Position numbers and translations under genes: made by a program. Source: Flavobacteriales bacterium (GTDB lineage Bacteria > Bacteroidota > Bacteroidia > Flavobacteriales_F > PHOS-HE28). From it: a stretch of DNA of 33,755 bases. The notes beneath the pieces are model-generated. The model ran no database searches. It saw nothing but the letters and a program-made list of their open reading frames with translations, and was not told where the DNA came from. How positions within the stretch are numbered: the first letter of the stretch is position 1; every line of letters starts with the position of its first letter. The stretch is taken from NCBI GenBank assembly GCA_020437805.1, contig JAGQVV010000007.1:21485-55239 (forward strand), given 5' to 3'. Positions 1 to 7,730 of this stretch are shown here, in pieces.

Positions 1-1049
1 GTGAAGGCATCCATCTGGTGCCCGCCGCCCACCAGGTGACTGAAGCGTACCCCGATCAGGCGAATGCGCTGGCGACGGTCGTAGAGCTTGGTGAAGAGCT
101 CGTGGATCATCGGCAGGATGATGTGGTCGCAGGCGGTGTAGGGAATGCGCAGTTGCCGCGTGTGCGTGTTGAAGTCGGCATAGCGGATCTTCACGGCAAT
201 GCAGCTGGTGAGCTTGCTGCCCTTGCGCAGTTGGAAGGCGAGGCTCTCGGCCATGGCGGTCAGCAGGCCCTTCAGCTTCACCACATCGATCGTATCACGG
301 CTGAAGGTGCGCTCGGTGCTGATGCTCTTGCGCTCGTGCCACGCGATCACCGGGCTGTTGTCGATACCGTTGGCCTTGCGCCAGAGCACGGGACCGTGCT
401 CGCCCAGCAGGCGTTGCAGCAGGTCCATCCGCAGCTCCTGCAAGGTGTGGATGCGCGCCACGCCCATGCTGCGCAGTAGGTGCGCCGTCTTGCCGCCCAC
501 GCCGGGGATGCGCTCAATGGGCATGGGGGCGAGGAAGGGTTTCTCGGTGCCGCGTTCCACATACCATTCGCCCGCGCCGTTCTTGGCCTCGCCGGTGGCC
601 ACCTTGCTCACCGTCTTGTTGATGCTCATGCCGAAGCTGTTGGGCAGCCCGCTCTCCTTGATGATCCGTTGCCGCAGTTCCACCGCCAGCTTGCGGCTTC
701 CGTGGAAGCGGTCCGTGCCGCTCAGGTCCACGTAGAACTCGTCCACACTGCTCTTCTCGAACAGCGGCACGTGCGCGCGGATGATCTCCGTCACCTCATC
801 GCTCTTGCGCAGGTAGGCCCCGCTGTCGCCGCGCAGGATGATCGCCTCCGGGCACAGCTGCTTGGCCATCTTCATGGGCATGGCACTGCGTACCCCGAAG
901 GTGCGAGCCTCGTAGCTGCAGCTGGCCACCACGCCGCGGTCGCTGTCGCTGCCGATCAGTACGGGCTTCCCGATCAGCTTCGGCTCACGCAGGCGTTCCA
1001 CGCTAACGAAGAAGGTGTTCAGGTCTAAATGCAGGATCGTTCGTTCCAT
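1..1049 (-). CDS. dinB: DNA polymerase IV (Y family), 3'-truncated by window edge
   Basis: Translesion DNA polymerase that copies damaged templates. The reverse strand is open from the ATG at 1049 to the window start, giving about 349 codons, so the C-terminus lies outside. Family hallmarks are visible: the N-terminal HLDLNTFFVSVE segment with catalytic Asp9 and an aromatic steric-gate residue (Phe14), and SSVDEFYVDL holding the Asp103-Glu104 metal ligands. A helix-hairpin-helix-like IPGVGGKTAHLL follows, then the start of the little-finger domain (KSISTERTF). The first metal site reads D-L-N where most DinB proteins have D-M-D; this variant should not remove the metal ligand. It is transcribed away from the ORF6N and S24-regulator genes, across a 244-bp gap containing short repeats. 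No gene is seen between the start and those repeats. The family is secure; the regulation is inferred. Confidence 0.95.
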   Translation of the reverse strand, partial: MERTILHLDLNTFFVSVERLREPKLIGKPVLIGSDSDRGVVASCSYEARTFGVRSAMPMKMAKQLCPEAIILRGDSGAYLRKSDEVTEIIRAHVPLFEKSSVDEFYVDLSGTDRFHGSRKLAVELRQRIIKESGLPNSFGMSINKTVSKVATGEAKNGAGEWYVERGTEKPFLAPMPIERIPGVGGKTAHLLRSMGVARIHTLQELRMDLLQRLLGEHGPVLWRKANGIDNSPVIAWHERKSISTERTFSRDTIDVVKLKGLLTAMAESLAFQLRKGSKLTSCIAVKIRYADFNTHTRQLRIPYTACDHIILPMIHELFTKLYDRRQRIRLIGVRFSHLVGGGHQMDAF

Positions 1050-1078
1050 TTGGGGTCAGGAGGCAGGAGCAGTAGGCT

Positions 1079-1123
1079 AGGGCAGTTGATCATTCTACAT
1101 TTTCCATTCCCGAAGGGCAGTTG
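1079..1123. repeat. Pair of direct 10-bp repeats upstream of dinB
   Basis: AGGGCAGTTG occurs exactly twice in the same orientation, at 1079-1088 and 1114-1123. The copies are 35 bp apart, and the nearer one begins 30 bp upstream of the dinB start. The placement fits a regulator-binding site, but no known operator is recognised. Confidence 0.45.
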
Positions 1124-1216
1124 GTCGCCTCCTCGCTGCACCCGTCCGCAGGCCCGTCCTGCTGCAAGCTGCCGCTCCCATCCTTGGCGGGAACCTCCAT
1201 TCCACCAACAATTTCG

Positions 1217-1227
1217 TATTGACAATA
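1217..1227. promoter_or_regulatory. Short AT-rich dyad in the dinB/ORF6N gap
   Basis: TATTG-A-CAATA is a perfect 5+1+5 palindrome. It overlaps TTGACA at 1219-1224, which resembles a -35 box facing the ORF6N gene, but no convincing -10 box follows at the usual distance. It could be an operator or chance in an AT-rich stretch. Confidence 0.3.
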
Positions 1228-1243
1228 TATTCGTCATGTTCGG

Positions 1244-1294
1244 GTCAGTAAATTAGTCATTACATTCGTCCCGTCAAGTAATCGGTCAACGAAA
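1244..1294 (+). repeat. Four GTCANNNAAT-like direct repeats before the ORF6N gene
   Basis: Four same-strand copies start at 1244 (GTCAGTAAAT), 1256 (GTCATTACAT), 1273 (GTCAAGTAAT) and 1285 (GTCAACGAAA, the last base being the A of the ATG at 1294). The starts are 12, 17 and 12 bp apart. A looser GTCA lies at 1233. Repeats of this kind abutting a start codon suggest cooperative binding by a regulator. This is a pattern seen by eye, without a database match. Confidence 0.4.
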
Positions 1295-1875
1295 TGTTGG
1301 GAACCCTGTCAGTGGATGCGTTGCTCATGGAGCCGCCTGCGCCCTACACGTCCGTAGCGCCTTCAGGTGCGTTGGTGACCGGTCGCATCCACCTGATCCG
1401 TGGCCAGAAGGTCATGCTGGACCGTGACCTTGCCGAACTCTATGGCGTGGAGACCAAGCAGCTCAAGCGGCAGGTGCGCAGGAATATCGGCCGTTTCCCG
1501 GAGGACTTCATGTTCGAACTCACCAAGGAGGAGTTCGATGAATGGAGGAGCCAGTTTGGCACCTCCAATTCTGGTGACCGTATGGGGCTGCGCTATGCCC
1601 CCATGGCATTCACCGAGCAAGGGGTGGCCATGCTGTCCAGCGTGCTGGGTAGCGAGCAGGCCATCCTGGTCAACATCCATATCATCCGTGTCTTCACTCG
1701 TATGCGGGAAGTGCTGCTTTCGCACCGGGAGACCCTTCAGAAACTGGAGCAGTTGGAAGGTCGCGTCACTGGTCACGACGAGGAGATCCAAGCCATCTTC
1801 GATCATCTCACGGAACTCGTGTCCCCGTCCCAACAAGCCCGCACTGCCATCGGCTTCAAACCTGGCAAAGCATGA
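1294..1875 (+). CDS. ORF6N domain-containing DNA-binding protein
   Basis: Residues 30-120 match the ORF6N domain, an N-terminal putative DNA-binding domain related to KilA-N-type phage proteins and common in Bacteroidota chromosomes. Recognisable pieces are the IRGQKVMLDRDLAELYGV start, the RNIGRFPEDFMFEL core and the YAPMAFTEQGVAMLSSVL end. A helical, probably coiled-coil tail (about 140-178) follows, and the protein closes with IGFKP, the kind of ending seen in this family. The length of 193 residues is normal. The start could be 1294 or the ATG at 1327; both precede the domain. It lies 53 bp upstream of the S24 regulator on the same strand, so the two may be cotranscribed. The biological role of these chromosomal copies is unknown. 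Confidence 0.88.
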   Translation: MLGTLSVDALLMEPPAPYTSVAPSGALVTGRIHLIRGQKVMLDRDLAELYGVETKQLKRQVRRNIGRFPEDFMFELTKEEFDEWRSQFGTSNSGDRMGLRYAPMAFTEQGVAMLSSVLGSEQAILVNIHIIRVFTRMREVLLSHRETLQKLEQLEGRVTGHDEEIQAIFDHLTELVSPSQQARTAIGFKPGKA

Positions 1876-1928
1876 GTGCCAGCGATCAACAACGGACAGT
1901 CCTTCAAACGTCATAAAGACAACATACC

Positions 1929-2759
1929 ATGTCAGCCAACCCCTACTTCGGCCCCAACATCAAGTTGCTGCGTACCCGCCGTGGTCGCTCCCAGGAAGAA
2001 ACCTCGGTAGCACTGGATGTGAAACGCAGCAGTTACAGCGGCTACGAGAACGGCACGGCCGAGCCCTCCTTCGATCTGCTGGTGCGCTTGAGCGAGTACT
2101 TCAAGATCAGCGTGGACAAGTTGCTCAAGGACGACCTCACCGCGCTCAGTGAAAGCCAGCTCGGTATCCTGGAACGCGGTGGCGACATCGACCTCAGCGG
2201 CAAGCGCCTGCGTGTGCTGGCCACCACGGTGGACAAGGAGGACCGAGAGAATGTGGAGTTGGTGCCGCACAAAGCCCAGGCCGGTTATGCTTTGGGCTAC
2301 GCCGATCCGGAGTACATCAGCATCCTGCCCACCTTCCAGATGCCCTTTCTTGCGAGGGACCGCAAGTACCGCACCTTCCAGATCAGTGGGGATAGCATGC
2401 CACCGGTGAGCGATGGTTCCTGGGTCACCGGGGAGTATGTACAGAACTGGCAGACCATCCGCGATGGGCAGCCCTACATCGTGATCACGAAGGATGATGG
2501 CATCGTGTTCAAGGTCTTGTACAACCAGCTCAAGGACAAAGGCAACCTCTTGTTGTGCAGTACCAACCCCTTGTACACGCCCTACGAGGTACCGGTGAAC
2601 AACGTGCTGGAGGTCTGGAAATTCGTGCACTTCATCAGCGCAGAGCTTCCGGAACCGAACATGAGCCGTGACGAACTAGCCCGCAGCGTAGTGGACCTTC
2701 GTAAAGAAGTGAGCCAACTGCGCATGGCGATGGAGCAGCAGGGGAGGTTATCCTTCTGA
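1929..2759 (+). CDS. XRE-family regulator with S24 (LexA-like) peptidase domain
   Basis: A 276-residue two-domain repressor. Residues 8-66 form an XRE helix-turn-helix (IKLLRTRRGRSQEE, SSYSGYENG). Residues 115-235 form a LexA/CI-type S24 domain with catalytic Ser156 in QISGDSMPP and the general-base Lys195 in GIVFKVLY. The segment HKAQAGYALGY places an Ala118-Gly119 bond 37 residues before the Ser, close to the spacing in LexA. Self-cleavage on DNA damage is therefore plausible. A charged helix (about 245-270) ends the protein and could add dimerisation. It lies near dinB with only the ORF6N gene between, which supports a damage-response role, although this is inferred. Its stop overlaps the convergent membrane-protein gene by 12 bp. 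The family is secure; its targets are unknown. Confidence 0.92.
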   Translation: MSANPYFGPNIKLLRTRRGRSQEETSVALDVKRSSYSGYENGTAEPSFDLLVRLSEYFKISVDKLLKDDLTALSESQLGILERGGDIDLSGKRLRVLATTVDKEDRENVELVPHKAQAGYALGYADPEYISILPTFQMPFLARDRKYRTFQISGDSMPPVSDGSWVTGEYVQNWQTIRDGQPYIVITKDDGIVFKVLYNQLKDKGNLLLCSTNPLYTPYEVPVNNVLEVWKFVHFISAELPEPNMSRDELARSVVDLRKEVSQLRMAMEQQGRLSF

Positions 2760-3986
2760 TCCTTCGTCTTGCTTCGGAATAGGCACGAGGAACAACGTGT
2801 TGAAGCAAGCGAAGAGCACCACTCCCCACTGGCGCGCGAGGACGTTCTCCGTAAAACAACAAAGAAGGATGAACAGCACGAATGCGAAGTGGATCGCATC
2901 GCGCCTTCGGAATGCTTCGGCCAGCGAATGACCAAAGAGTAGGACGAAGGCTGTCACACCAAGGACTCCGAAGGAGAGCCACCAATGCAATAGCTGGTTG
3001 TGCGTGCTATAGCTACCATCGGCCATGAAGGAATGCTGCTGGTCCGAGTAGCACTCATCCAGCGCAGATTGAACGGCGGGTTGCCCTGCGCCGAGGATCC
3101 AATGTTCCTCAAGCAATTCAAGACTGCATTGCAGGATCGGGGAACGCACACTCACGGAGTTGATGCCATTCGCCCCGGTCCTGGAATACAACGTGCTGAA
3201 CACCTCCATGGCACGGTCCCGTGAACCGGGCAGCGCGATGACCAGAATGCTCAGCGTAACGACTGTGCCGAAGATCCATCCAAGTGCTTTGCGCGTTTCG
3301 AAACGGAAGAACAGCAACGAAGCGAATGCGACCCCGAATGCGATGATGGGCATACGACTTCCGATCAGAATTCCGGCAATGGTCAAGGCTCCAGCCAACA
3401 GCGATCGCCATGGAGGGGTGTGCTTGTCCTGAAGTACATGGTGCATCTGGAACAGCGCTGCACAGAAGAACCAGTAAGCGGCGAACGGGGCATGAACACC
3501 GGTAACCATAGCAAAGGCGGTCCGGTAGAAATAGCTGAAAGCAACCGAAGCATCCACAGCTGAAGGCCAAGCCTCCGAGCGGATCAAGATCCCGCCATTC
3601 GCCCAGATCGCCAAGGTCAATGCGCTCCACGAGAAGAGGTCGATCATTCGATCCCGAAGCGTTGGTGCGCGCGATCGATCGATCATGGTGAACCCGATCG
3701 GGAACAGGAGTAGCACGGAGCTGGTCTCTGCTAGCTTCCATGCAGCGCTCCATTGCGAAGCACGCGCGCTATCCAGCAGCATCAGCAGGAATGGGGAGCC
3801 AAGAAGCAGCATCTCCTTCCAATTCCATGTCGGCGCACGTGTACCCGATATCAGGCTCGCGAACCCGAGCGCGGACCACATCAGGATCACGAGAACCATT
3901 GGTCGCATCCCAAGTACGGGCATAGCGGCCAACGCGATCGTAGCCCACCACCAAATTCGATAGATCGAACGAGGTTCACCGGCCAT
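2748..3986 (-). CDS. O-antigen ligase/polymerase-like polytopic membrane protein
   Basis: A 412-residue, highly hydrophobic protein with about ten or more membrane segments. It carries the large periplasmic loop and Wzy_C-type region seen in O-antigen ligase (WaaL) and Wzy proteins: the loop runs through ILGAGQPAVQSAL and SYSTHNQLLHWWLSFGVLG, the typical H-N-x-x-L near the end of the loop. Such proteins join or polymerise undecaprenyl-linked glycans at the periplasmic face of the inner membrane. I prefer the ATG at 3986, which overlaps the upstream glycosyltransferase by 11 bp; an in-frame ATG at 4091 would add 35 non-hydrophobic residues lying within that gene. Ligase and polymerase cannot be told apart here. 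With an ABC exporter next door, a ligase or a non-Wzx/Wzy role is as likely as a polymerase. Confidence 0.8.
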   Translation of the reverse strand: MAGEPRSIYRIWWWATIALAAMPVLGMRPMVLVILMWSALGFASLISGTRAPTWNWKEMLLLGSPFLLMLLDSARASQWSAAWKLAETSSVLLLFPIGFTMIDRSRAPTLRDRMIDLFSWSALTLAIWANGGILIRSEAWPSAVDASVAFSYFYRTAFAMVTGVHAPFAAYWFFCAALFQMHHVLQDKHTPPWRSLLAGALTIAGILIGSRMPIIAFGVAFASLLFFRFETRKALGWIFGTVVTLSILVIALPGSRDRAMEVFSTLYSRTGANGINSVSVRSPILQCSLELLEEHWILGAGQPAVQSALDECYSDQQHSFMADGSYSTHNQLLHWWLSFGVLGVTAFVLLFGHSLAEAFRRRDAIHFAFVLFILLCCFTENVLARQWGVVLFACFNTLFLVPIPKQDEGSEG

Positions 3987-5088
3987 GTTCCCGGATGGTT
4001 CGTTCCACGATCTCCACGAAGCGTTCACGGAATCGCGTTGCACTGTACTGTTCCATTCCAGTGCGAAGTTGGGTCGGTGATCCCGAAACACCTCGTTCTT
4101 CGAACTTCCTCACTGCGGCTGCGATCGATCCGGGTTCGCATGCATCGAAGAAGATCCCGTTGAAACCTTCCACAACCGTTTCCAAATATCCACCCCTGCG
4201 CAAGGCGATCACCGGTGTGCCACACGCATGTGCTTCAAGTGGTGTGAGGCCAAGGTCCTCATCCGCTGCTGTGATCACGGCTTTGGCGTGTTGAATATGG
4301 GCCACGAGTTCAGACTGCGGAACATGGCCCAGAAAGGTGACATTCGGTGGCGCAAGCGCGGCGAGGCGTTCGCGATCGGGTCCATCACCAAGCACCAGTA
4401 GCTGTTGCTCTGGTAGTTCCCGGAACGCTTCGATCACTCGGTCCACACGCTTGTAAGGCACCAGGCGCGAAGCGGAGAGGTAGTTGCTCCTTGTGCCTTC
4501 GAACACCATGAAGCGTTCCGTATCAACCGGCGGAAGAAGAACATCCGATCCGCGGCCATAGAAGCGCTTTACACGTTCTTGCACGTTCGCACTGTTGGCG
4601 ATGAAGTGGTCCACACCCGATGTGGTACGGAGGTCCCATGCACGAATACGTTCCAAGGTCTTCCGGATAAGCCAAGCTCTTGGACCACGCATATGGTGAT
4701 CCTTCAAATAATCTTCCTCGCGCAGCCACGCATAACGCATGGGTGTATGGATGTAACACACATGGACCTGCCCGGGACGTACACGAACCCCTTTCGCGAC
4801 GGCATAGGACGCGGAAATGATCAGGTCATAAGCACTTAGGTCCAACCGCTCTATGGCCGCAGGGAAGAAAGGGAGGTAGTAGCGATAGTACGATCGCGCA
4901 AAGGGAAGATGCTGAATGAAAGAGGTACGAGCGTGTTTCCCGTGCAGGATGTCCGCCCGGTCCGTTTCGTCCAAGAAGTCGATCAACGAGAAGACATCTG
5001 CGTCAAAGCACCTCAGGATCTCCCGGGTCACCTTTTCGGCACCACCGCTCACCACGAGCCAATCGTGTACGAAGGCGACCTTCAACAT
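3976..5088 (-). CDS. Glycosyltransferase family 4 (GT-B fold)
   Basis: A 370-residue cytoplasmic retaining glycosyltransferase that probably adds a sugar to the lipid-linked glycan. The N-terminal acceptor domain begins KVAFVHDWLVVSGGAEKV, typical of mannosyltransferase-like GT4 enzymes. The C-terminal donor domain starts at about 200 with YLSASRLVPYKRVDRVIEAF and carries the E-x7-E-type motif in DEDLGLTPLEAHACGTPVIA. The HTPMRYAWLREEDY region resembles WbaZ-like mannosyltransferases, but the sugar cannot be fixed from sequence. It overlaps the upstream glycosyltransferase by 7 bp and the downstream ligase-like gene by 11 bp, so the three genes form a tight operon. Confidence 0.92.
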   Translation of the reverse strand: MLKVAFVHDWLVVSGGAEKVTREILRCFDADVFSLIDFLDETDRADILHGKHARTSFIQHLPFARSYYRYYLPFFPAAIERLDLSAYDLIISASYAVAKGVRVRPGQVHVCYIHTPMRYAWLREEDYLKDHHMRGPRAWLIRKTLERIRAWDLRTTSGVDHFIANSANVQERVKRFYGRGSDVLLPPVDTERFMVFEGTRSNYLSASRLVPYKRVDRVIEAFRELPEQQLLVLGDGPDRERLAALAPPNVTFLGHVPQSELVAHIQHAKAVITAADEDLGLTPLEAHACGTPVIALRRGGYLETVVEGFNGIFFDACEPGSIAAAVRKFEERGVSGSPTQLRTGMEQYSATRFRERFVEIVERTIREHGR

Positions 5089-6119
5089 CCCAGTAAAGGA
5101 TCCAGCACGACATGGAGTTCTTCGGTCATGCGTGCCTCAGAGAAGTGTGTAGCGCGAATGCGGCCCGCACCGACCCGTTCTTCCCGCTGAGCTGGTTGCG
5201 AAAGCTCCTGGGTCGCTTCGTTCATTCGGGCATGATCGGTCGGATCCACGAAGATGGGTGCATCGCCGAAGAGTTCACGGAACACCTGCAGATCCGACGC
5301 GACCACTGGGCAACCGTGCTGCATGGCCTCGAGGATCGGTAGCCCGAATCCTTCGAATTGCGAAAGCTGGATCAATGCCAACGCCCCATGATATAATGCA
5401 GAGAGGTGTTCATCATTTACTTCATCAAGCCTGATCACTCCCGGCACCGGGGGAACAACATTGGATGCAAATGAAGTCGAAGTTCTTCCCACTTGGACGA
5501 GCTTGAATGCTGGACGGTCAAGGCTTGCATACCACGCCATGGCGCTATCGATACCCTTTCTGGGGTCCAAGCTGCCGACAATCAGATAATAAGGTGATCC
5601 AATGCCAGCATTCGTTACTACTCCCGGTTCGATCATGGAATACGGATGAACCACTGACGACTTTTCCAACGGAACTCCTAAAGTGCGTTGAATATCGGTC
5701 AGGCTGGTCTGCGAAACGCTGATGACACGGTCCACACGATGGACGAGCCGAGGCAATAGGAACCGGTACCACATTGCAAAGCGCCGGTCGAACCACTCCG
5801 GGTGATGGATCACAGCCAAGTCATGCACCACCACTGCTTGTCTCCTGACACGCAATGGGCCGGTGTTCGCTGGTGAAAGGAGAACGTCGTTCTTACTCAA
5901 GGCTTTGGGCAGAAGCACTTGTTCCCAAGCGTGCCCACCATTCCCAGGGATACGGATCACCTCGCACCCGAAGGCCTTCGTCGAGGTTTTCATGGATGAA
6001 GGAACAGCGATCTTGCAGTCGGGCCATTCCTTCGCCGCGATCGCTATCATCATACGGGCATATCGCTCCACTCCGGTCACGGGGCGTGCCAAGGATCGAC
6101 CGTTGATCACCAATGCCAT
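5082..6119 (-). CDS. Glycosyltransferase family 4, first gene of the minus-strand glycan operon
   Basis: A 345-residue GT-B enzyme. The start at 6119 gives MALVINGRSLARPVTGVERYARMM, a common N-terminus for this group. An upstream in-frame ATG at 6266 would run through the divergent promoter gap and is disfavoured. The donor-binding half begins with YYLIVGSLDPRKGID and contains QFEGFGLPILEAMQHGCPVVAS with both conserved glutamates. It acts in the cytoplasm on nucleotide-sugar donors, most likely in assembly of the same polysaccharide as its neighbours. It diverges from the ABC exporter genes across 55 bp holding a perfect inverted repeat. The family is secure; the specificity is unknown. Confidence 0.92.
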   Translation of the reverse strand: MALVINGRSLARPVTGVERYARMMIAIAAKEWPDCKIAVPSSMKTSTKAFGCEVIRIPGNGGHAWEQVLLPKALSKNDVLLSPANTGPLRVRRQAVVVHDLAVIHHPEWFDRRFAMWYRFLLPRLVHRVDRVISVSQTSLTDIQRTLGVPLEKSSVVHPYSMIEPGVVTNAGIGSPYYLIVGSLDPRKGIDSAMAWYASLDRPAFKLVQVGRTSTSFASNVVPPVPGVIRLDEVNDEHLSALYHGALALIQLSQFEGFGLPILEAMQHGCPVVASDLQVFRELFGDAPIFVDPTDHARMNEATQELSQPAQREERVGAGRIRATHFSEARMTEELHVVLDPLLGC

Positions 6120-6123
6120 CGTT

Positions 6124-6162
6124 GGCCAAGTTAACGGCCGGTTCAACTCCCCTAACTTGGCC
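6124..6162. promoter_or_regulatory. Perfect 10-bp inverted repeat in the divergent glycan promoter
   Basis: GGCCAAGTTA at 6124-6133 is exactly mirrored by TAACTTGGCC at 6153-6162, with 19 bp between. The arms are about three helical turns apart, centre to centre. Each arm also contains TAACTTGG reading outward toward its gene, one mismatch from the Bacteroidota -7 element TAnnTTTG. It may be an operator, a pair of symmetric promoters, or both. Confidence 0.6.
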
Positions 6163-6174
6163 GCTTTGAGCACA

Positions 6175-6975
6175 ATGGCCAAAGGATCATCCTTCTCCCG
6201 AACGGATTCGGGTCTCATGCTCGCACGAAGCCATTGGCCCATGGTGCGTGCGGTCGCATGGCGCAATGTGCGCTTACGCTACAAGAGTTCCTTCCTTGGC
6301 TTCTTCTGGACCCTCCTCAATCCGCTTCTGTTCCTGGTGATCTTCCTCTTGATCTTCAGTGAAGCCTTCCCGAACGTGGAGAACTACCCGGTCTTCGCAC
6401 TGAGCGGCCTCATTTTCTGGTCCTTTTTCGCCACCTCTAGTGCGCACATCATGGGGGCATTGGTGGAGAATGCGTCCGTCCTACGCTCATTATCCGTGCC
6501 ACCGATGGTGTTCCCGCTCGCTCAGTTGCTCGCTGGCTTGTTCAATCTCTTCATGTCCTTCATACCGTTCGCCATAATTCTGCATCTGTTCGGTAGGGAA
6601 CCGCACCTTACGGACCTGCTCGTGATACCTGTTGTCGCGTGTTTCGGTGCTTTCATCTTCGGTATTTCGCTTGCTCTCTCCGCGCTCAATGTTTTTTTCC
6701 GCGATATCGGCCTGCTCTGGAATGCATTGCTGCCGGCCTTCTTTTACATCACTCCTATCGCCTATCCGGCCGAATTGATCCCCGATCGGATGCGCTGGAT
6801 CATCGAGGTGAATCCGCTGTACCAATTCATCGGAGCATTCAGGGAGGTGCTGTACCACGGGCGGGTCCCGGGCCAAGAGCAGTGGCTCCTGCTGGTCGGT
6901 CTAGCGCTGCTCACATCGCTTGTTGGTGGTTATTCCTACAAATTGCTTCGACCGGGCTTCATCGCCAATTATTGA
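6175..6975 (+). CDS. wzm: ABC-2 type polysaccharide exporter permease (Wzm/TagG family)
   Basis: A 266-residue inner-membrane permease that, with the ATPase encoded next, moves a completed lipid-linked polysaccharide across the inner membrane. It begins with the typical cytoplasmic stretch WRNVRLRYKSSFLGFFWTLLNPLL leading into the first membrane segment. About six segments follow, including the conserved NVFFRDIGLLWNALLPAFFYITPI region and the closing EVNPLYQFIGAFREVLYHG. I chose the ATG at 6175; the ATG at 6217 is possible, and the longer reading from 5863 is ruled out by overlap with the divergent glycosyltransferase. The ATPase gene starts 2 bp after its stop. The family is secure; the substrate is inferred from context. 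Confidence 0.92.
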   Translation: MAKGSSFSRTDSGLMLARSHWPMVRAVAWRNVRLRYKSSFLGFFWTLLNPLLFLVIFLLIFSEAFPNVENYPVFALSGLIFWSFFATSSAHIMGALVENASVLRSLSVPPMVFPLAQLLAGLFNLFMSFIPFAIILHLFGREPHLTDLLVIPVVACFGAFIFGISLALSALNVFFRDIGLLWNALLPAFFYITPIAYPAELIPDRMRWIIEVNPLYQFIGAFREVLYHGRVPGQEQWLLLVGLALLTSLVGGYSYKLLRPGFIANY

Positions 6976-6977
6976 CC

Positions 6978-7730
6978 ATGGAGAGCGCTGGGCCGATGAT
7001 CGAATTGGAGAATGTTCAGGTGGACTACCTCGTGCAGCGCCATGGAATGCGCTCGATCAAAGCCTACTTGACCTCCTTGGGTTCCAAAAGACTCCTTGAG
7101 CGGAAACGGATCCTCCACGGCATCGATCTTCGAATAGAGCGAGGTGAATGCTTCGGCATCATCGGGAGGAACGGTTCCGGTAAGAGCACCTTGCTCCGTG
7201 TGCTCGCGGGGATCGTGGAGCCGACCGAAGGGAACATCACGGTTCGCGGGCATGTAGCGCCGATGCTGGCATTGGGTGTAGGCCTGGAGCCCGAATTGAA
7301 CGGATGGGAGAACGTGAGGCTTTGCCGGATGCTCATGGGTCATGCACCGATCGCGTTCGATAGTGTGCAGACGTACGTCCGGTCATTCTCCGGTCTTTCG
7401 GATGAGGATCTGGAGATGCAGGTGAAACGCTATTCCACGGGAATGATGGCACGGCTCGGTTTCGCCATCGCCACGGCCACGGATCCCGATATTCTGTTGA
7501 TCGACGAAGTATTGGCCGTAGGGGATGTCGCCTTTCAACAGAAGTGTTATGAGCGGATCAACGAGTTGAGATCCCGAGGATGTACCATCGTCTTTGTTAC
7601 ACACTTCCTCAGCGAGATCCAGCGCATCTGTGATCGTGCTGCGTGCATCGAGGATGGGCGGGTCGTGAAGGTTGGTAGCACGCACGAGGTCGGGGTCCAT
7701 TACCATGAACTCTTGGGTATTCCGGTATGA
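6978..7730 (+). CDS. wzt: ABC polysaccharide exporter ATPase (short Wzt/TagH)
   Basis: A 250-residue nucleotide-binding subunit. The Walker A motif is GRNGSGKST (63-71), the signature is the YSTGM variant typical of Wzt/TagH (152-156), Walker B is DILLIDE (171-177), and the switch His209 lies in VFVTHF. The N-terminal extension with RSIKAYLTSL is also characteristic of polysaccharide exporters. It stops right after the ATPase domain, so it lacks the C-terminal carbohydrate-binding domain that some Wzt proteins use to recognise a terminal cap. Export should then not depend on such recognition. It is packed between the permease gene (2 bp) and the large glycosyltransferase gene, with which it shares an ATGA overlap. 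Confidence 0.95.
   Translation: MESAGPMIELENVQVDYLVQRHGMRSIKAYLTSLGSKRLLERKRILHGIDLRIERGECFGIIGRNGSGKSTLLRVLAGIVEPTEGNITVRGHVAPMLALGVGLEPELNGWENVRLCRMLMGHAPIAFDSVQTYVRSFSGLSDEDLEMQVKRYSTGMMARLGFAIATATDPDILLIDEVLAVGDVAFQQKCYERINELRSRGCTIVFVTHFLSEIQRICDRAACIEDGRVVKVGSTHEVGVHYHELLGIPV

Noticed and set aside
18-1028. Long plus-strand open frames across the first kilobase
   Set aside because: They are antisense to the clear DNA polymerase IV gene; their translations lack any family features and are rich in His/Ala/Leu typical of frame shadows.
1363-2630. Minus-strand open frames opposite the ORF6N and S24 genes
   Set aside because: Both lie fully inside genes with recognised domains and show no motifs of their own.
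1294-2759. Prophage remnant, suggested by ORF6N and a CI-like repressor
   Set aside because: No integrase, att-like repeats, phage structural genes or tRNA target nearby; the neighbouring dinB and glycan genes look like normal chromosome.
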